NCBI RefSeq assembly: GCF_042453785.1
Contig: NC_091673.1
Coordinates: 1,681,501 to 1,745,500 of the forward strand
DNA: 64,000 nucleotides
Reading direction: 5' to 3'
Source: Malus domestica
Lineage: Eukaryota; Streptophyta; Magnoliopsida; Rosales; Rosaceae
This document shows, piece after piece, positions 9,601-22,179 of this stretch (position 1 is the first letter of the stretch; each line of letters starts with the position of its first letter). The position numbers and the translations under genes are program-made. Below the pieces are notes generated by a model, which saw only the letters and a program-made list of their open reading frames with translations, was not told where the DNA came from and made no database searches.

Positions 9601-12600
9601 GATGAGTTTATGGTCACTCGCTGGTTAGTGCACTTTGCAGCACTTTTAGTGACAATGGATCCACATCAATTGGCTCACCCTTTCATGTGCTGAAACCATT
9701 AGGGCGTAAACAGAATCGATTTATGAAATTCTGTACAATTGCTATCTTGAGATTTTATCATTCATTTTCTAATCTTTGTCTTAATTTAGAGCCTTGTACT
9801 TACCATGTTGCCTTTTAACATAGGTAAGGACAATGCCTGTCAAAGGTCACTATGAAATGAGAGAATACAATATTGATGTGCTTAAAGATGAAAATGAAGT
9901 GTCTTTTCATGCAAAAGGGAGGCCTTATCCTATATACCCTTCAAAAGGAGGTTTAGATCCAAATGTTTTGAGAGACATCATTGCAAGGTCTGTGCCTCTG
10001 ACCTTTTATGTAACTTCATTTCTAACATCATAACATAACCACTCTCTTTAGCGGGGTTATAGTTTCCGATTCTAATTTAGTTTCCCCTTATTCTAAGTTC
10101 TTTATACAACATACCCCAGTTTCTGGGCGCGTGGCTGGTTTCTCAATATTAGAAATCTAATTTTGTGTTTATCATTTATGCAATAACATTACTCCGTTCA
10201 TCCTATGGGGGTTACTTCTTAGTTCTTTGCAGCTGTTTTGAATTATTTGAACTATGGTATTAATTAGGTAATCTCTTTGTAACTTGCTCCAATATCAGTA
10301 AACTAAATCTTTACTATTTTTACTTGTCCCAGAGTTGCACAAGTTTTGGCTGTCGATGTTGATCCTATTCCTAAAAATATCACTCAGGACTTTGGGCTGT
10401 TAAGCCTTCATGATGTAAGACACTTCACTTGTGTCCTTATTATCAAGCATATATGCAATTGAAATTCATACTTTTGACTATGGTCACTTATACCCCTGTG
10501 AACCTTAGCATCTCAATTGGCATCACTTTGTCTTAGTGTTTACCTGTATTTATTAAAGAACTAGCTATATTTACCCCTTGCTGTTCTTTTAATAACTTGT
10601 TTTGGCATACAGAAAAACTTGAGCTGATGTCCTTTTTGCACTAATAATACAGGCGTACAAGGGGATTCACGAACCAAAGAGTATGGACGAAGCTGATTTG
10701 GCTCGGAAAAGGCTAATATTTGATGAGTTCTTTTACCTGCAGGTGATGTTGACTAAAATTTCGTAATTAGTTCTCTTAGATTTGAAGTTTGAACTGACCT
10801 AGTTGTTATTGCCCGTCAGTTAGCGCGCCTTTACCAAATGCTTGAAGGTCTTGGTACACAAATAGAGAAAGATGGATTGCTGGATAAGTACAGGAAACCT
10901 GAATCAAGTGCTGCTTACACGAAGGAATGGTCCATTCTTACCAAGAAGTTTTCAAAAGCTCTTCCATATACCCTTACTCCTAGTCAACTCACTGCCGTTT
11001 CAGAAATCATCTGGGATCTAAGGCAACCAGTTCCTATGAATCGGCTTTTGCAGGTTGTAATCTTGTGTACAGGATGTATCCAATTGTTCATATTTGTTAC
11101 AATATGAAACAGTATTTTGATGCTGATTTTGACGTTCATATCATGTAACTAGAGCACCTGCAGTATATATAAAAAAAAGTGAGGACAAAACATGATAATT
11201 TTTTCTTGGCATCTGGTTGAATACAATTTTAAGCCTAGACTTTTGCCCTAATTCTGTTCCTCTCTCTTTTCAAATTGGCCGCCCGTGTTCTTCATCCTAA
11301 TTACCATGGCATGCACAGTAGGTATACTTGAAACTAAAGGACATTCTTGATTTATAAATGTTGTTACACTTATTTTCAGGGTGATGTTGGTTGTGGGAAA
11401 ACCGTGGTAGCTTTTCTAGCATGCATGGAGGTTATTGGCTCTGGATATCAGGTTGGTCTTGTTTAAAGGTTTTCATTTCAGACCTTTTTTCATTTATATT
11501 TTCGTAATGTAATAGGAGTTATGATCTTTGTTACTAACAGAAGGTAACTGGTTGTTTTTATTTGTTTCATGTAAAGGCAGCTTTCATGGTTCCCACTGAG
11601 TTGCTTGCAGTCCAGCATTACGAGCACTTAAATAAATTGCTTGAAAATATGGAGGATGTTGAACGAAAACCTTCAATTGCTTTACTAACAGGCTCAACCC
11701 CATCAAAACAATCACGGATAATTCTTGAGGCATGGATTAATGTCCACTTCTTTTGTTTTGTTAAGTATAACGTTTCACATCCTAGTTATTGGCAGTGATA
11801 CTAACATTGATATTGCGTGTATCAGGGTCTCAGGACTGGAGAAATATCGATGGTCGTTGGAACCACCAGTTTAATATCTGACAAAATCGAATTCTTTGCA
11901 TTACGCATTGCAGTGGTGGATGAACAACACCGTTTTGGTGTGATCCAGAGAGGACGGTTTAACAGTAAGGTTGTTTGCTTCTAATTGAACCAAGTATTCT
12001 AGTTGTGTCCTCTGTGGTGTAGTACTCCACTTTTGTCCTGTATGCAAACTGTTTCATTTAGACCTTATGTAATATGGATGATTAGATTTTGATGGTATTG
12101 TTCTAGGAGTTCATTTTGTGTGAACATTTTAGAATGTCCTTGGATGCTGCTTGCTGTTCTCGATGTTTCCATGAAATTTGAAATGGTTCCGTTTTATACT
12201 GTAATTCTTTTTGTAAGATGAGCTAACTGAGGCACTAATCCCTGCAGCTATACTATACCTCCATAAATTCTAGAATGGTAGCCGCCAGTTCAGATGTGAC
12301 CTCAAAAGGTGACAACCATATGGCTCCTCATGTTCTTGCCATGTCAGCTACTCCTATCCCGAGGACACTTGCTCTTGCTTTATATGGGGATATGTCATTG
12401 ACACAGGTAAGCATTTCTCTTTTCTCATTTGGATATCAGGCTCCAAGACTGTGATTTAAACTTTAAAAATTACATTGAGATGCCTAATCTTAAAGTCTTT
12501 TGCAGTGAAAATTTGAACTTTCTTAAGAAATAAACCAATCTAAGATTATTTCTTATTGCAATCAAGGTGTTCGTGCCACATTTAATTTAAAAGGGAACTA

Positions 12601-14005
12601 TATTCAGTTTAAAAGTTAATAGGTATTCTATTTCTTGGTGGCTGCTGCATTTGTATAGGTTGATACCCTGTATTGAGTATTTGTTGATTCTTTCGTTTCT
12701 ATTTTCTTTGAATAACAGATAACAGACTTACCTCCAGGAAGAATTCCAGTTGAGACATTCATCATTGAAGGAAATGACAATGGATTTGAGGATGTTTATG
12801 AGGTGATTGTCCTTGTTTTAACTTTGTTACAGGACTCTAATATATATATATATATACATTTTTTTTTTTGAAACACAATAAAGCCATTTGGTGCAGAAAA
12901 GGTTTTGGATTTGAAAAAAAAAATGAAGAACATCACTGGGTTCATCATTTTGTTAAGAGATCATGGTCGTCTTCACAAGATACTTGACAGAATGACAGAT
13001 ATATTATTTTCTTGTTAGACTAGAATAGAAAGATTTTACTAATTCTACCCTTTTGATTTTATTATTTCTGACGCAAATGATATAGCATGTAACAGATGAT
13101 GCTGGATGAGTTAAAAGAAGGAGGGAGAGTCTATCTTGTGTATCCAGTTATTGAACAATCTGAACAGCTGCCGCAACTTCGTGCTGCTGCGGCAGATTTT
13201 GAAGCTATATCTGATAGGTTTCAGGGCTACACTTGTGGATTGTTGCATGGAAGGATGAAGAGTGATGAGAAAGATGAAGCATTGAGAAAGTTCAGATCTG
13301 GAGAAACAGATATACTGCTTTCCACACAAGTAATTGAGATTGGTGTTGATGTTCCGGATGCATCTATGATGGTTGTTATGAATGCTGAGAGATTTGGGAT
13401 AGCTCAGTTACACCAACTTAGAGGACGAGTTGGACGAGGAGTGAGAAAGTCTAAATGTTTACTATTAGTATCTTCTTCCAGTAGTCTAACTCGGCTGAAG
13501 GTCCTGGGGAAATCGTCAGATGGTTTTTATTTGGCAAACATGGACCTTCTTTTACGTGGACCTGGTAACTTGCTTGGCAAGAAACAGTCAGGACATCTTC
13601 CAGAGTTTCCTATTGCAAGATTGGAAGTAGATGGCAATATCTTACAAGAAGCGCATCTTGCTGCTCTGGTAAATAGTACTCCTGCTGTGTCCTTTTAATC
13701 TTATAAATTCAGTGATAATTTCTTGGTTACCATTCTTTTACATGGTTCTATTTATTAGACTATTAGTACATAAAACTAATCTGTGTGCAAGAATTTCTTG
13801 CTGTTTAAGGTTTAATTATTTTATGGTACAAATGCATAGTTGACTCTGCAATTCATGTTTGGTTGATGCTCTGGTTCATGTAGTATAACACATGCGGTGA
13901 TTCTTTTTGCAGAAAGTTTTAGGTGCTTCCCATGATTTGGAGCAATTCCCGCTGCTTAAGGCAGAGCTTAGCATGAGACAGCCGCTGTCTATTCTGGGTG
14001 ACTGA
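6677..14005 (+). CDS. RECG: ATP-dependent DNA helicase RecG homologue, organellar
   Basis: Eighteen exons join in frame to 962 residues: 6677-6706, 7238-7320, 7471-7606, 7753-8010, 8120-8308, 8409-8521, 9012-9243, 9824-9987, 10333-10414, 10653-10742, 10820-11053, 11380-11451, 11577-11729, 11826-11969, 12248-12406, 12719-12802, 13096-13668 and 13913-14005. The length agrees with the Arabidopsis protein (about 970). Helicase motifs appear in order: Walker A GDVGCGKT (538-545), DEQH box (644-647), [11 protein letters not shown] (exon 15), then [16 protein letters not shown] and [12 protein letters not shown] (exon 17). The N-terminal third matches the wedge/OB region that binds branched DNA. The first 50 residues are basic and hydroxylated, like a plastid or mitochondrial transit peptide. 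Family knowledge: it remodels forks and limits illegitimate recombination in organelle genomes. Intron 13 (11730-11825) appears to start with GC. Exon 1 (10 residues) is the least certain part. Confidence 0.93.
7330..7422 (+). mobile_element. Au-type SINE, 3' end, in helicase intron 2
   Basis: The sequence CAATGGCGTTCTAGGATTC, then AGCCGACCCCACTTAGTGGG and a tail of (TTG) repeats up to 7422, is the 3' end known from plant Au SINEs. The 5' tRNA-like part is missing, so it is truncated. It starts about 10 bp after the exon 2 donor (7320/7321). Confidence 0.75.
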
Positions 14006-16475
14006 GTGTCGTGGTAAAATTTGGAACCTTGCAAATCTATACAAGATTCTATTGGTTGTATTGATGGCATCTTGTCCTTTTTTGTGTATTGCTTTCGGGA
14101 ACCATGTCGTGTATACCATATCTGTTGCAAGCTTGATGCTTCTGCGTGATTTCCTTAGCGGTAATCCCAACTCCAACTTCAGGGTTGTACTTGTGATCTG
14201 AATTAGTTTGATTAGAAATACTTGTACACAAAGAACAGTGATGTCTTGCTGAAGATGTTTGCTCGATTTCTTAGGTTGCCTCCTTGGAATAGAGCAAAGT
14301 CGTGACGTAGAGTTAAGGGGAGCAACTGGTAATGGCTAGTCATGAAAAACGTTGCCCTGGTCGAATTTGGAGAGCAAACACTGAATATGCAGACATGCCC
14401 ATTTTTGCACACCAGCGAAAAGGAATGCCATATTCAAACGTGCTTTTTGCCATTGAAGTAGATTGTTAATCACTGTTTAGTAGGCATTTTTTTACATAAT
14501 TTGATATGTCAGCATCCTAACAATCCGCTTGCTTGAATTTCGAAGAATTCTCAAAGATGTATAAAGAAAGTGAGTAATCTGCTATGTAATTTTTATGTTT
14601 TTGCTTCTGTTAACGTTTTGATCTCTTCCTAGGTTTCACATGTTTAGGAGATTCTTTTCCTTAATCGACTCGTCTTCTCTACGAATTTCTGTTTCAGAAC
14701 GTAACGATTTTTCGACGAAATTCAGTAATTTTCATTGAAAGACTGCTCCTCACGTACTTCCTTGTATAGCTCTCCTTATCTGCTGAACATCCTGCCCAGA
14801 AAAGGACTTGAGAATATATTGACACAAATTATTGAAGAAAGTCAATGCGAACATTTGTAGAAAATGAAATCTTTGTCGTTCTGTTGGACCATATGTCGCG
14901 TAGAGATATTTAAGGTCCATATTTCTTTTTTCTGCAATGACACGCAAGTAAAAGTAAAGAAGAATACGATTATATCATAGTGTTTTATGACGACTTGAAA
15001 TTTTACATTATCATTTGAGACTTTCGCAAAGAAAAATAGTTTCTTGAAATTGTCGAGGAGTATACATCAGAATGAAGTCATCGAAATTGTTGAGGATTAT
15101 CTGTTACTTCAAAGTTTGACGTTAATTTTTTTATCATCATTATACATCATTGTATCAAAAACATGGTGTGTCAAAGAATTTATGAAGAATCTTATTTTTG
15201 CGAGAGTCTCTTTAGCATTTTTGTTGAGTAAGTTGATGATATCACGTAATGGTGCGACCATCGTCACGAGTGAGTGTGAAACCACAAGGTTGACGGAGGG
15301 ACCCACCTGTTATCCACTGGTATTACAGGCACGGCAATGTTTGATGGAATGCCCAATCAGCAATTCACGAGAGGGGGACAAGCAGACAAGTGGGTCCCAA
15401 ACGGTTCCCTACCAATCATTCAAAAGTGGGGTTCACAGCCACCATGTTCCATGACTTGTCTTCCACGTAATGATCAAAGTGGACCCCCACCCCCACCCCC
15501 ACGCCTTTGCCAAATATGCAATAATAATTCTCTTTTCTCTTCAGAAATATAATAATTCCTACTAAAAAGTTAGGACTTTACGACCGAAAAATCAAATAAA
15601 TAAAAAGAAAGAAAAATAAATAGAATTTGGCCCAATGACTGAGCATGAGGGCGTGGGAAGGCCGTGCTGTGTGCACAAATGACTGCATGCGAGAGAAGCT
15701 GAACTAAGACCAACGGCTGATGATTTGACATTCTTTTCACGTAACAAGGTTCAGTAATATTACTTAAATGAGAATATTTAGGTGTAACGAGTATACATTT
15801 TTTGTGCCTGTCTTTCTCCTCATTTGATGTGTGATAGATAGAAAGACGAAAATATATATTATACGCTTTGTTGCACCAAAGTCACTCTTCAACTTCATGC
15901 AAAAGTAATCAACTACTCTTCTATCTAGTTGTATTCATAAGGGATGTAGAGAGTTGTTTCACGAACAAAGTTAAGAAATCTTACATAGGCTAAGGCTAAG
16001 GCTAAGACTACTTCTCCAATTGCCTTTCCATGATGGAACTTGAACTTCATGTATCAACTTAAGTTTGCACCACACGTGAAGCCTAATAGTCACACGTTCT
16101 TCACTTGACTTATTAAGATGTATCGTTCATATATTTAACGTGAACTTCACAACATGTGAACAAACGTGTGAGAGAATATTGAGAATTGACGCACATTGGA
16201 AAATTCAGGAGCATTAGTGTGGCACTTGGGTGCACAGTAAAAGTCGTTGTAAACATCATATATACTTTGTTAAAACTTTAGCATTCATTTAAAGTAAAAT
16301 GACTAATGATGTTAGATGGGTTTAACAACATGATAATTTCACGCCAGTTGTCTGACTTTAACCAATAGAAATGTCGGTGTGTCTCACAAGTGTTTGATTT
16401 GGTTTTTGACATACATTATAAAACAAATGGCCGGTTGTAATTCTTCACTCTGTGAAAAGATGGAGAGATTTTTTA

Positions 16476-16598
16476 GTGTGATAGGAATACGGTTTAATAT
16501 ACTAAATGTAATACTACAAGTGGTTAGATACTTACAAAAAAAAATTATAATCACTTATATTATAACATTTGATGTACTAAACCGTGTTTCCGGCACAC
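16476..16598. mobile_element. Short MITE with ends like GTGTGCCGGAAACACGG
   Basis: A 123-bp element whose left end GTGTGATAGGAATACGGTTT mirrors its right end read inwards, GTGTGCCGGAAACACGGTTT. The inverted repeats run about 40 bp inwards. It is related to 28140-28270 and more distantly to the CACGTG-bearing elements at 1847 and 62491. It has no coding capacity. Confidence 0.75.
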
Positions 16599-17010
16599 AT
16601 AAAATTATCTCGAAAAAGGGAGGGAGGTGATCAATTATTTGGGACATTGGATATTGATATTCATGGTCAAATCTACTGATTATACATTTCAGTTTTTAAT
16701 ATTCCTAGATAAATCTTCCATTAATTGTTCCTCAATAATTATGATCTTTATTTTAATTTTGCTGACTAGTCTTCTGATGCAATTTGGAAAAACAAGAACA
16801 TGTTTCCAAATTCCAACCCATGAATAATTAGTAGTAGAACCTCATGAATTCCTATAACGTCCCATCGGGATAAAAATGGATTTCTACGAAATAGGTTCAC
16901 CGAAATAGTGATGTCTCGATTCCATAATGTAATATTGTGTAAATATCTTTCGGTTGTTAAAATAATGTATTACTGAACCAAAACGTCATTGTAACAATAA
17001 GCTCATTACA

Positions 17011-17049
17011 GAAGAGAGAGCGAGAGAGAGAGAGAGAGAGAGAGAGAGG
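17011..17049 (+). repeat. GA microsatellite
   Basis: An uninterrupted run of GA dinucleotides after a short imperfect start. It is an intergenic simple repeat. Confidence 0.95.
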
Positions 17050-17981
17050 CATTAAAGCCCCAAAACGGTCTCCAGAGTCCACACCAGAAAATTTATTCTA
17101 AAGTCGTTGGTGCAATTACAGAGGCATTAAAAATTAAGAAGGTTGCAGAAAATTAGCAACGCTCAATTGCTTCATAAATGACTCTGCTCCAAAATACCAT
17201 ACCTGCCCAGAATTATGTCATTTTCTTCTTGAGCAAACGTTACAACTCCTTTTGTGCCAGCAAATCAGATAACTCGAGCAGCATTCAATTTTCCCATCAT
17301 CCAAACACTACGTAACAGCACAGTCCCATTAATATATATGCCCACCTTAAGCATATTTTAAATAAAAAGATTAGAATTTAAAACAAAAAATTACATCCAA
17401 TGTGCCCCACCCCATGCCATCCTTTTTCCTCTGCATCGCTGATCAAACTCTCAACGGCCCTGATTCAATCAGTTATCATGAAGTATATGTTTATGGGTCG
17501 GTGCTTTAATAGGTTATCCCTTTTCCTTTAAAGGGTATAGGGGCTCATTGAAAATGTTGTAAGCATTTGAAAGAAGATTTATATGAAACAAGTATATTAC
17601 AAGATTTGTAACAACAAAATTTCGAATACAATATAAAGATTTATCTATTTCATGTAAGTTCTTCTCTCGTGACAAAATTGAGAAAGAAGGCTCAAGAACC
17701 AAACTCATCGTTCCCAATCATTTCACCGGCTGACCTTTCAACCGACAACCACCATTCAACACCCCCTCTCTTTTGTAATCGCCTTCAACAGGAGAGCTTG
17801 CCGGTCATTCTCCCACACTGGTTTCTCTTCAGTCCGACACCTCGCAAACGAACGGTCAGACCTTTTGACTTGACGACAACGGTCAAGAAAACCCTAGCCC
17901 AAACTCCATATATCCTCGTCCCATCCATACTTTTTTTTATGTTTTTTTTACTCCTTTGCCCTTCCCCCATTTTTATTTGTT

Positions 17982-18108
17982 GCTCTCTCTCTCTCTCTCT
18001 CTACCCACTATTTATTTGACCTTTACACCTTTTAACTTTTTCTCTCTATTTCATCATCTAGTTGTGTGGTTTTCATCTCTGTCTCTTCCTGTTTTTACTT
18101 TACCCTTT

Positions 18109-18145
<37 letters not shown>
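17982..18145 (+). repeat. Two CT microsatellites in the leader of the HD-Zip gene
   Basis: CT runs at 17982-18002 and 18112-18145 flank a pyrimidine-rich stretch that ends about 70 bp before the start codon. CT-rich leaders are common in plant promoters. The second run is also long enough to be length-polymorphic. Confidence 0.9.
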
Positions 18146-18150
<5 letters not shown>

Positions 18151-18217
18151 GTCCTCCTTTCTTCTTCCTCTTCATTCTTCATCTTCTATCTCACACCTGC
18201 GACTAGCTAGGGTTTCT

Positions 18218-20766
18218 ATGGCGGTTTTACCGACGGCGATGGGATCGTCGAGCTTGGAGTTGACTATATCCGTACCTGGCTTCTCTTCGTACCCGTCTTT
18301 TCCTAATTCATCTGGTAAATGAACCCACCGAAGCTTTTCTTCCTTCATTTTTCTACACCATATTTTTCTTTTTTAAAGTCTATTAATTAGCCTTAATCGA
18401 TTGATGTTTGTGTATTATTTGGAAACATATTATTAGCTATCAATATTTTCTTTTTTTTGTTTAAATTTTTTATTAAACATACGATTTTTTTGTTTTTGGT
18501 TGATCCTTATCATATATACGATACGATCTTTCACCCGGATATCTTGCATGCCTTTCCTTTTTTCTTCCACCCCCAACAAACCCTAATAAACTCTCTCTTT
18601 GTCATGTCTCACAGAGACAGGTTTGGTGGCTAATATTTATTTTAAAACTGTTTTTATTGGTACATATATATTAAATTCATAACAAGTTGAAGTTTAATCC
18701 CCCTCCCTCGATATCGTTGGTATAAAAAAATCTTTAAAAATTGTGAATTGGGTTTTGCAGTGAGAGACTTGGACATAAACCAAATACCATCACTACAAGG
18801 AGATCAAGAAGAATGGATGACAGCGGGCATGGAAGACGAAGAAGAAAGCAGCAACGGATCGGGTCCTCCCCGCAAGAAGCTTCGTCTCACAAAGGAACAG
18901 TCTCGTCTTCTCGAAGAGAGCTTCAGACAAAACCACACCTTGAACCCTGTAAGCTTAATTATAATTAGTAGTCTGTGATCTTAACTAATTAAATATATAT
19001 TAATTACTAAATTAAACATGTTCATCTTGTTCAAAATAATAAATACAGTTTTGGAATGTTTTGTAGAAACAGAAAGAGGCGTTGGCGATGCAGTTGAAGC
19101 TGAGGCCACGCCAGGTCGAGGTGTGGTTTCAAAATCGTAGGGCCAGGTAAGTGTGTACCCTAATAGCTCAGCCAGCATCACCTCATGGACTTGGAACTTT
19201 ATTTTCTTTGGCCCTTCCATTAATTTTTGTTTCCTTGGTGGTTGGGATTTTTATATCTCTCGTTATGTCCTTTTCACAAACTATACTTATGCATTTATCA
19301 TTTGAATCTAATTCTATATATATATATATATATATATCTATGTGTATATGTGTGTATAATAAAATGTCGAACTCTGGGTATTCGTTGCTAAGATTTTTTT
19401 GTGTAGTTTTCCTTTTTTATGCTAAAAGATGTCATAATATTCTTGTTCTTAGATTCCTCGGAAGAAAATGATTGAATTTTCTTTCTTTTTTTTGGCAAAA
19501 ACTTTAAGTGTAACATATACATAATTAACCCTAATAATATTGGCAGCTACAATTAGGTGGGTAAAGTAGACACTCAAATTTATGATATTTTGAAGGAAGA
19601 TAACAAAAATGTTATTCTTACTAAATATTTGTATCATTATTTTTGAGATGAGATTCAAGTGTATTAGTAGGCCCTACCTGTATATAAATAATACAAATAT
19701 GGAGTAAGTGTAATATTACTCGAAAGATAATAATAGTTTTGTTCTTAAGAATCAAACATAATGATGATATAAAGAAGTGAGCATTGATGAAGAAGACGAT
19801 GTTTCTGGTGTTTGATAACCTCGTGTGCTCGTCAGTTCCATCACTCTAATAAGTGCTTTCTTTGACTCATGACTCACTCTAGCTGCCTGGTAGTCTTTAC
19901 TCTTTGGACTTGTTGCCATGCATTTATGATTTCATCTATGTCATCCACCACGCGTCTCATATTTTGCTCAAAACGTACCTACGTACGTGTATTTCATAAT
20001 TTAATGATGTAAACAATTTGAATATATAAACATATTCAATTCGATAACATTTGGATTCTTCAGTAATTTGGAGCGGGGTTTACAACTTAGTTAGTTAAGA
20101 GTATTTATCCTTACACTTTGGGTGTTGGGTTCGATTTCTCATCCGAACTTTAGGTGATGATTCCTCCTCCCCATTTAAGTTCGTTTGTACGCATACATAT
20201 GTAAAGTATTTGAGGAATCGCTCAACTGAAGTTCATTGTATATATAGATGCATATACACACATACATACATACATAAACACGTGCTTATTAAAAGGTTTG
20301 CAAGTGTTTTGTAACTCACGTATGTCATAACATATGAGTTATCTTTTACTTACGCGTGCACGTAGTTTTCCAGGTTTTTAAATTTTAAAACAATTTATGA
20401 TTTTGATATTTTAATTAATTAATTAATTAACGTGGACGGTGAGTTTGTAGGAGCAAGCTGAAGCAAACAGAGATGGAATGCGAGTATCTGAAGAGATGGT
20501 TCGGATCGCTGACTGAACAGAACAGGCGGCTGCAAAAGGAGGTGGAGGAGCTGAGGGCAATGAAAGTCAGCCCGCCCACCGTGCTTTACCCCCACAGTTG
20601 CGACCCTCTTCCGGCATCCACACTCACCATGTGCCCTCGTTGCGAGCGAGTCACCACCACCACCACTCCCGACAGGAACAGGGGCGGCGGGCCAACCAAG
20701 ACTAATAATATCCCGGCCACCGCGGCCCCAACCTTGTCCACTAAAGTGGCGACGCCTGCCCTCTAA
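18218..20766 (+). CDS. HD-Zip class II transcription factor, ATHB17-like
   Basis: Four exons (18218-18314, 18761-18948, 19067-19146, 20451-20766) join in frame to 226 residues. An EAR-like LELTIS motif lies at residues 13-18, where family members recruit co-repressors. An acidic stretch ([11 protein letters not shown]) precedes the homeodomain at about 69-126, which carries [12 protein letters not shown] and the recognition helix [11 protein letters not shown]. The leucine zipper follows directly (about 127-160, with [16 protein letters not shown]). The class II redox motif reads CPRCE at 183-187 instead of the usual CPSCE. Family members bind CAATNATTG as dimers and mostly repress. The ATHB17/18 branch takes part in root growth, chloroplast gene and stress responses. 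Introns interrupt the homeodomain at the positions typical of class II. The start is fixed by the conserved N-terminus and an in-frame splice. Confidence 0.92.
20085..20215 (+). mobile_element. Possible tRNA-derived SINE in HD-Zip intron 3
   Basis: TTAGTTAGTTAAGAG resembles a polymerase III A box, and GGGTTCGATTTCTC, about 45 bp downstream, resembles a B box. The segment lies inside the 1.3-kb third intron. No clean tail or target duplication is visible, so this is tentative. Confidence 0.4.
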
Positions 20767-21981
20767 TCGCGGCTGCGTGTAGTTAATCTTAATCAGTTTG
20801 TAATTTGACCAACTTGATCATGATCGTCATCGATATCAAAGGAATGAATAGTGAAAAGAAATTAAGATTAGATAATGTTAATGTTAGTATAATGATTGAC
20901 GTGTTTGGGTTGGGACTCTTGGGACACAGAACACTGACTTCGTTTGGGAATCTGCGTAAATGTTTCGGATGTTCTGGCATGTTTGCCACTGTGCGCAGCA
21001 ATGATTTGAAACCATGGACAAAGAACCCGATTTTAAAAAATGCTACAATCTTTAAGTGGACAAGTCGAGGCAAAAATGGTGATTGCATGCCAACAAACTT
21101 CTCCACTTTGAGAACGTTGACAAAACATCGATCGTACACAGTCTTACTCTCTCTTTAAGAAGAGACCGTATACCCTCGTATAATTTTCTTTTAGGAATTG
21201 AAGCACTAAAAAGAACTGAAAATACCGCTTTTTTCCTTTTTATTTTTCAAAGAAGAAGAGCCCATGATGATGATTTTTTTCAGAACAAATAACAAATCCT
21301 TTTATGATATTCATTTCCTGATATTATTTAATTGTTTCCTTATGTCCATAACATGAGAAGCCCGCACTTTTGGGCTTAGTTTTAACAAGGCCCACAAATT
21401 TGGGCTTCAGTTGAAACAGCTAAGGGAAACGATGGGCTGTAATGCTGAACAAAATAATGAAACTTCTTAGGGAAATCTGGAAATCTTGAGCTGCTCAGCT
21501 CGAAAACAAAGACTAAAATTATATATATATTTTTAAAGAAAATTACAATATCAGACAAACCTTGATGGAATTGGATCACCTCGGAGGAAGAACAGGTAAG
21601 ATATATATCGGAAATGCTGGAACACTTTCCTCCTTGAGAAAATATGAGGAAACAGTGTTTGATCCTGTCTGAGACAAGGACCATACGTGACAACTAGTTT
21701 TCATGTCAATTGTTTGTGTAGGGCACACTCCCATCCCATTTATAATCATGTTATAATTCTCCCATGATCCATAAAGGTTTCTCATTTCTTGCTAAAAATA
21801 TGTTGGTGACCTCCATTGATCCACTAAGAGTTTGATAAGTTCTTCTAAAATGTAAATTAAACTGAATATTAATTTAAGTTTGCAATAGTCACCTCCAAAC
21901 ATTAACACCTTATACAATTACAGAACCAAAAGATGACCTAGCAAAAGAAAGTATGGAAATATATAGAACCACAAATGAGGG

Positions 21982-22179
21982 TGAGTTTAGGTTCGATTTT
22001 TGTTGACAGCGAGATGAGACCAATTATTATCCCACCCATTAGTCTAAATATATCGTTGTGTTTCAGAAGAAAAGAAAAGGGGTCGGTTCAGTTGTAATCT
22101 TGTTGATAACAAATTTAAACCAATTTATTCCTCCACCCTTTAATGTAAATATATCACTATATTTCGAAAAAGAAAAAAG
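21982..22179 (+). repeat. Diverged tandem duplication of about 98 bp
   Basis: Two consecutive units share GGTTCGATTTTTGTTGA / AGTTGTAATCTTGTTGA, CCAATTATT.. / CCAATTTATT, and TAAATATATC..TGTTTC / ATTTCGAAAAAG in the same order. A third unit starts (TCGGTTTAGGTTACATTTAG). Divergence is high, so it is old. Confidence 0.6.

Larger units (their letters stand above)
14006..18217. other. Intergenic region between the helicase and the HD-Zip gene
   Basis: It contains the helicase 3' UTR, a MITE at 16476-16598, a GA microsatellite (17011-17049), and the CT-rich leader of the HD-Zip gene. The open frames at 15044-15552 have no recognisable protein character. Around 15480 there is a short run of CCCCCA units. 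I see no other gene. Confidence 0.6.

Noticed and set aside
15044..15552. Open frames of 136 and 71 codons downstream of the helicase
   Set aside because: No family resemblance, no splice context, and composition like the flanking intergenic DNA.
17669..18210. Open frames in the CT-rich stretch before the HD-Zip start
   Set aside because: Leu/Ser runs produced by CT microsatellites in the leader; the conserved N-terminus starts at 18218.
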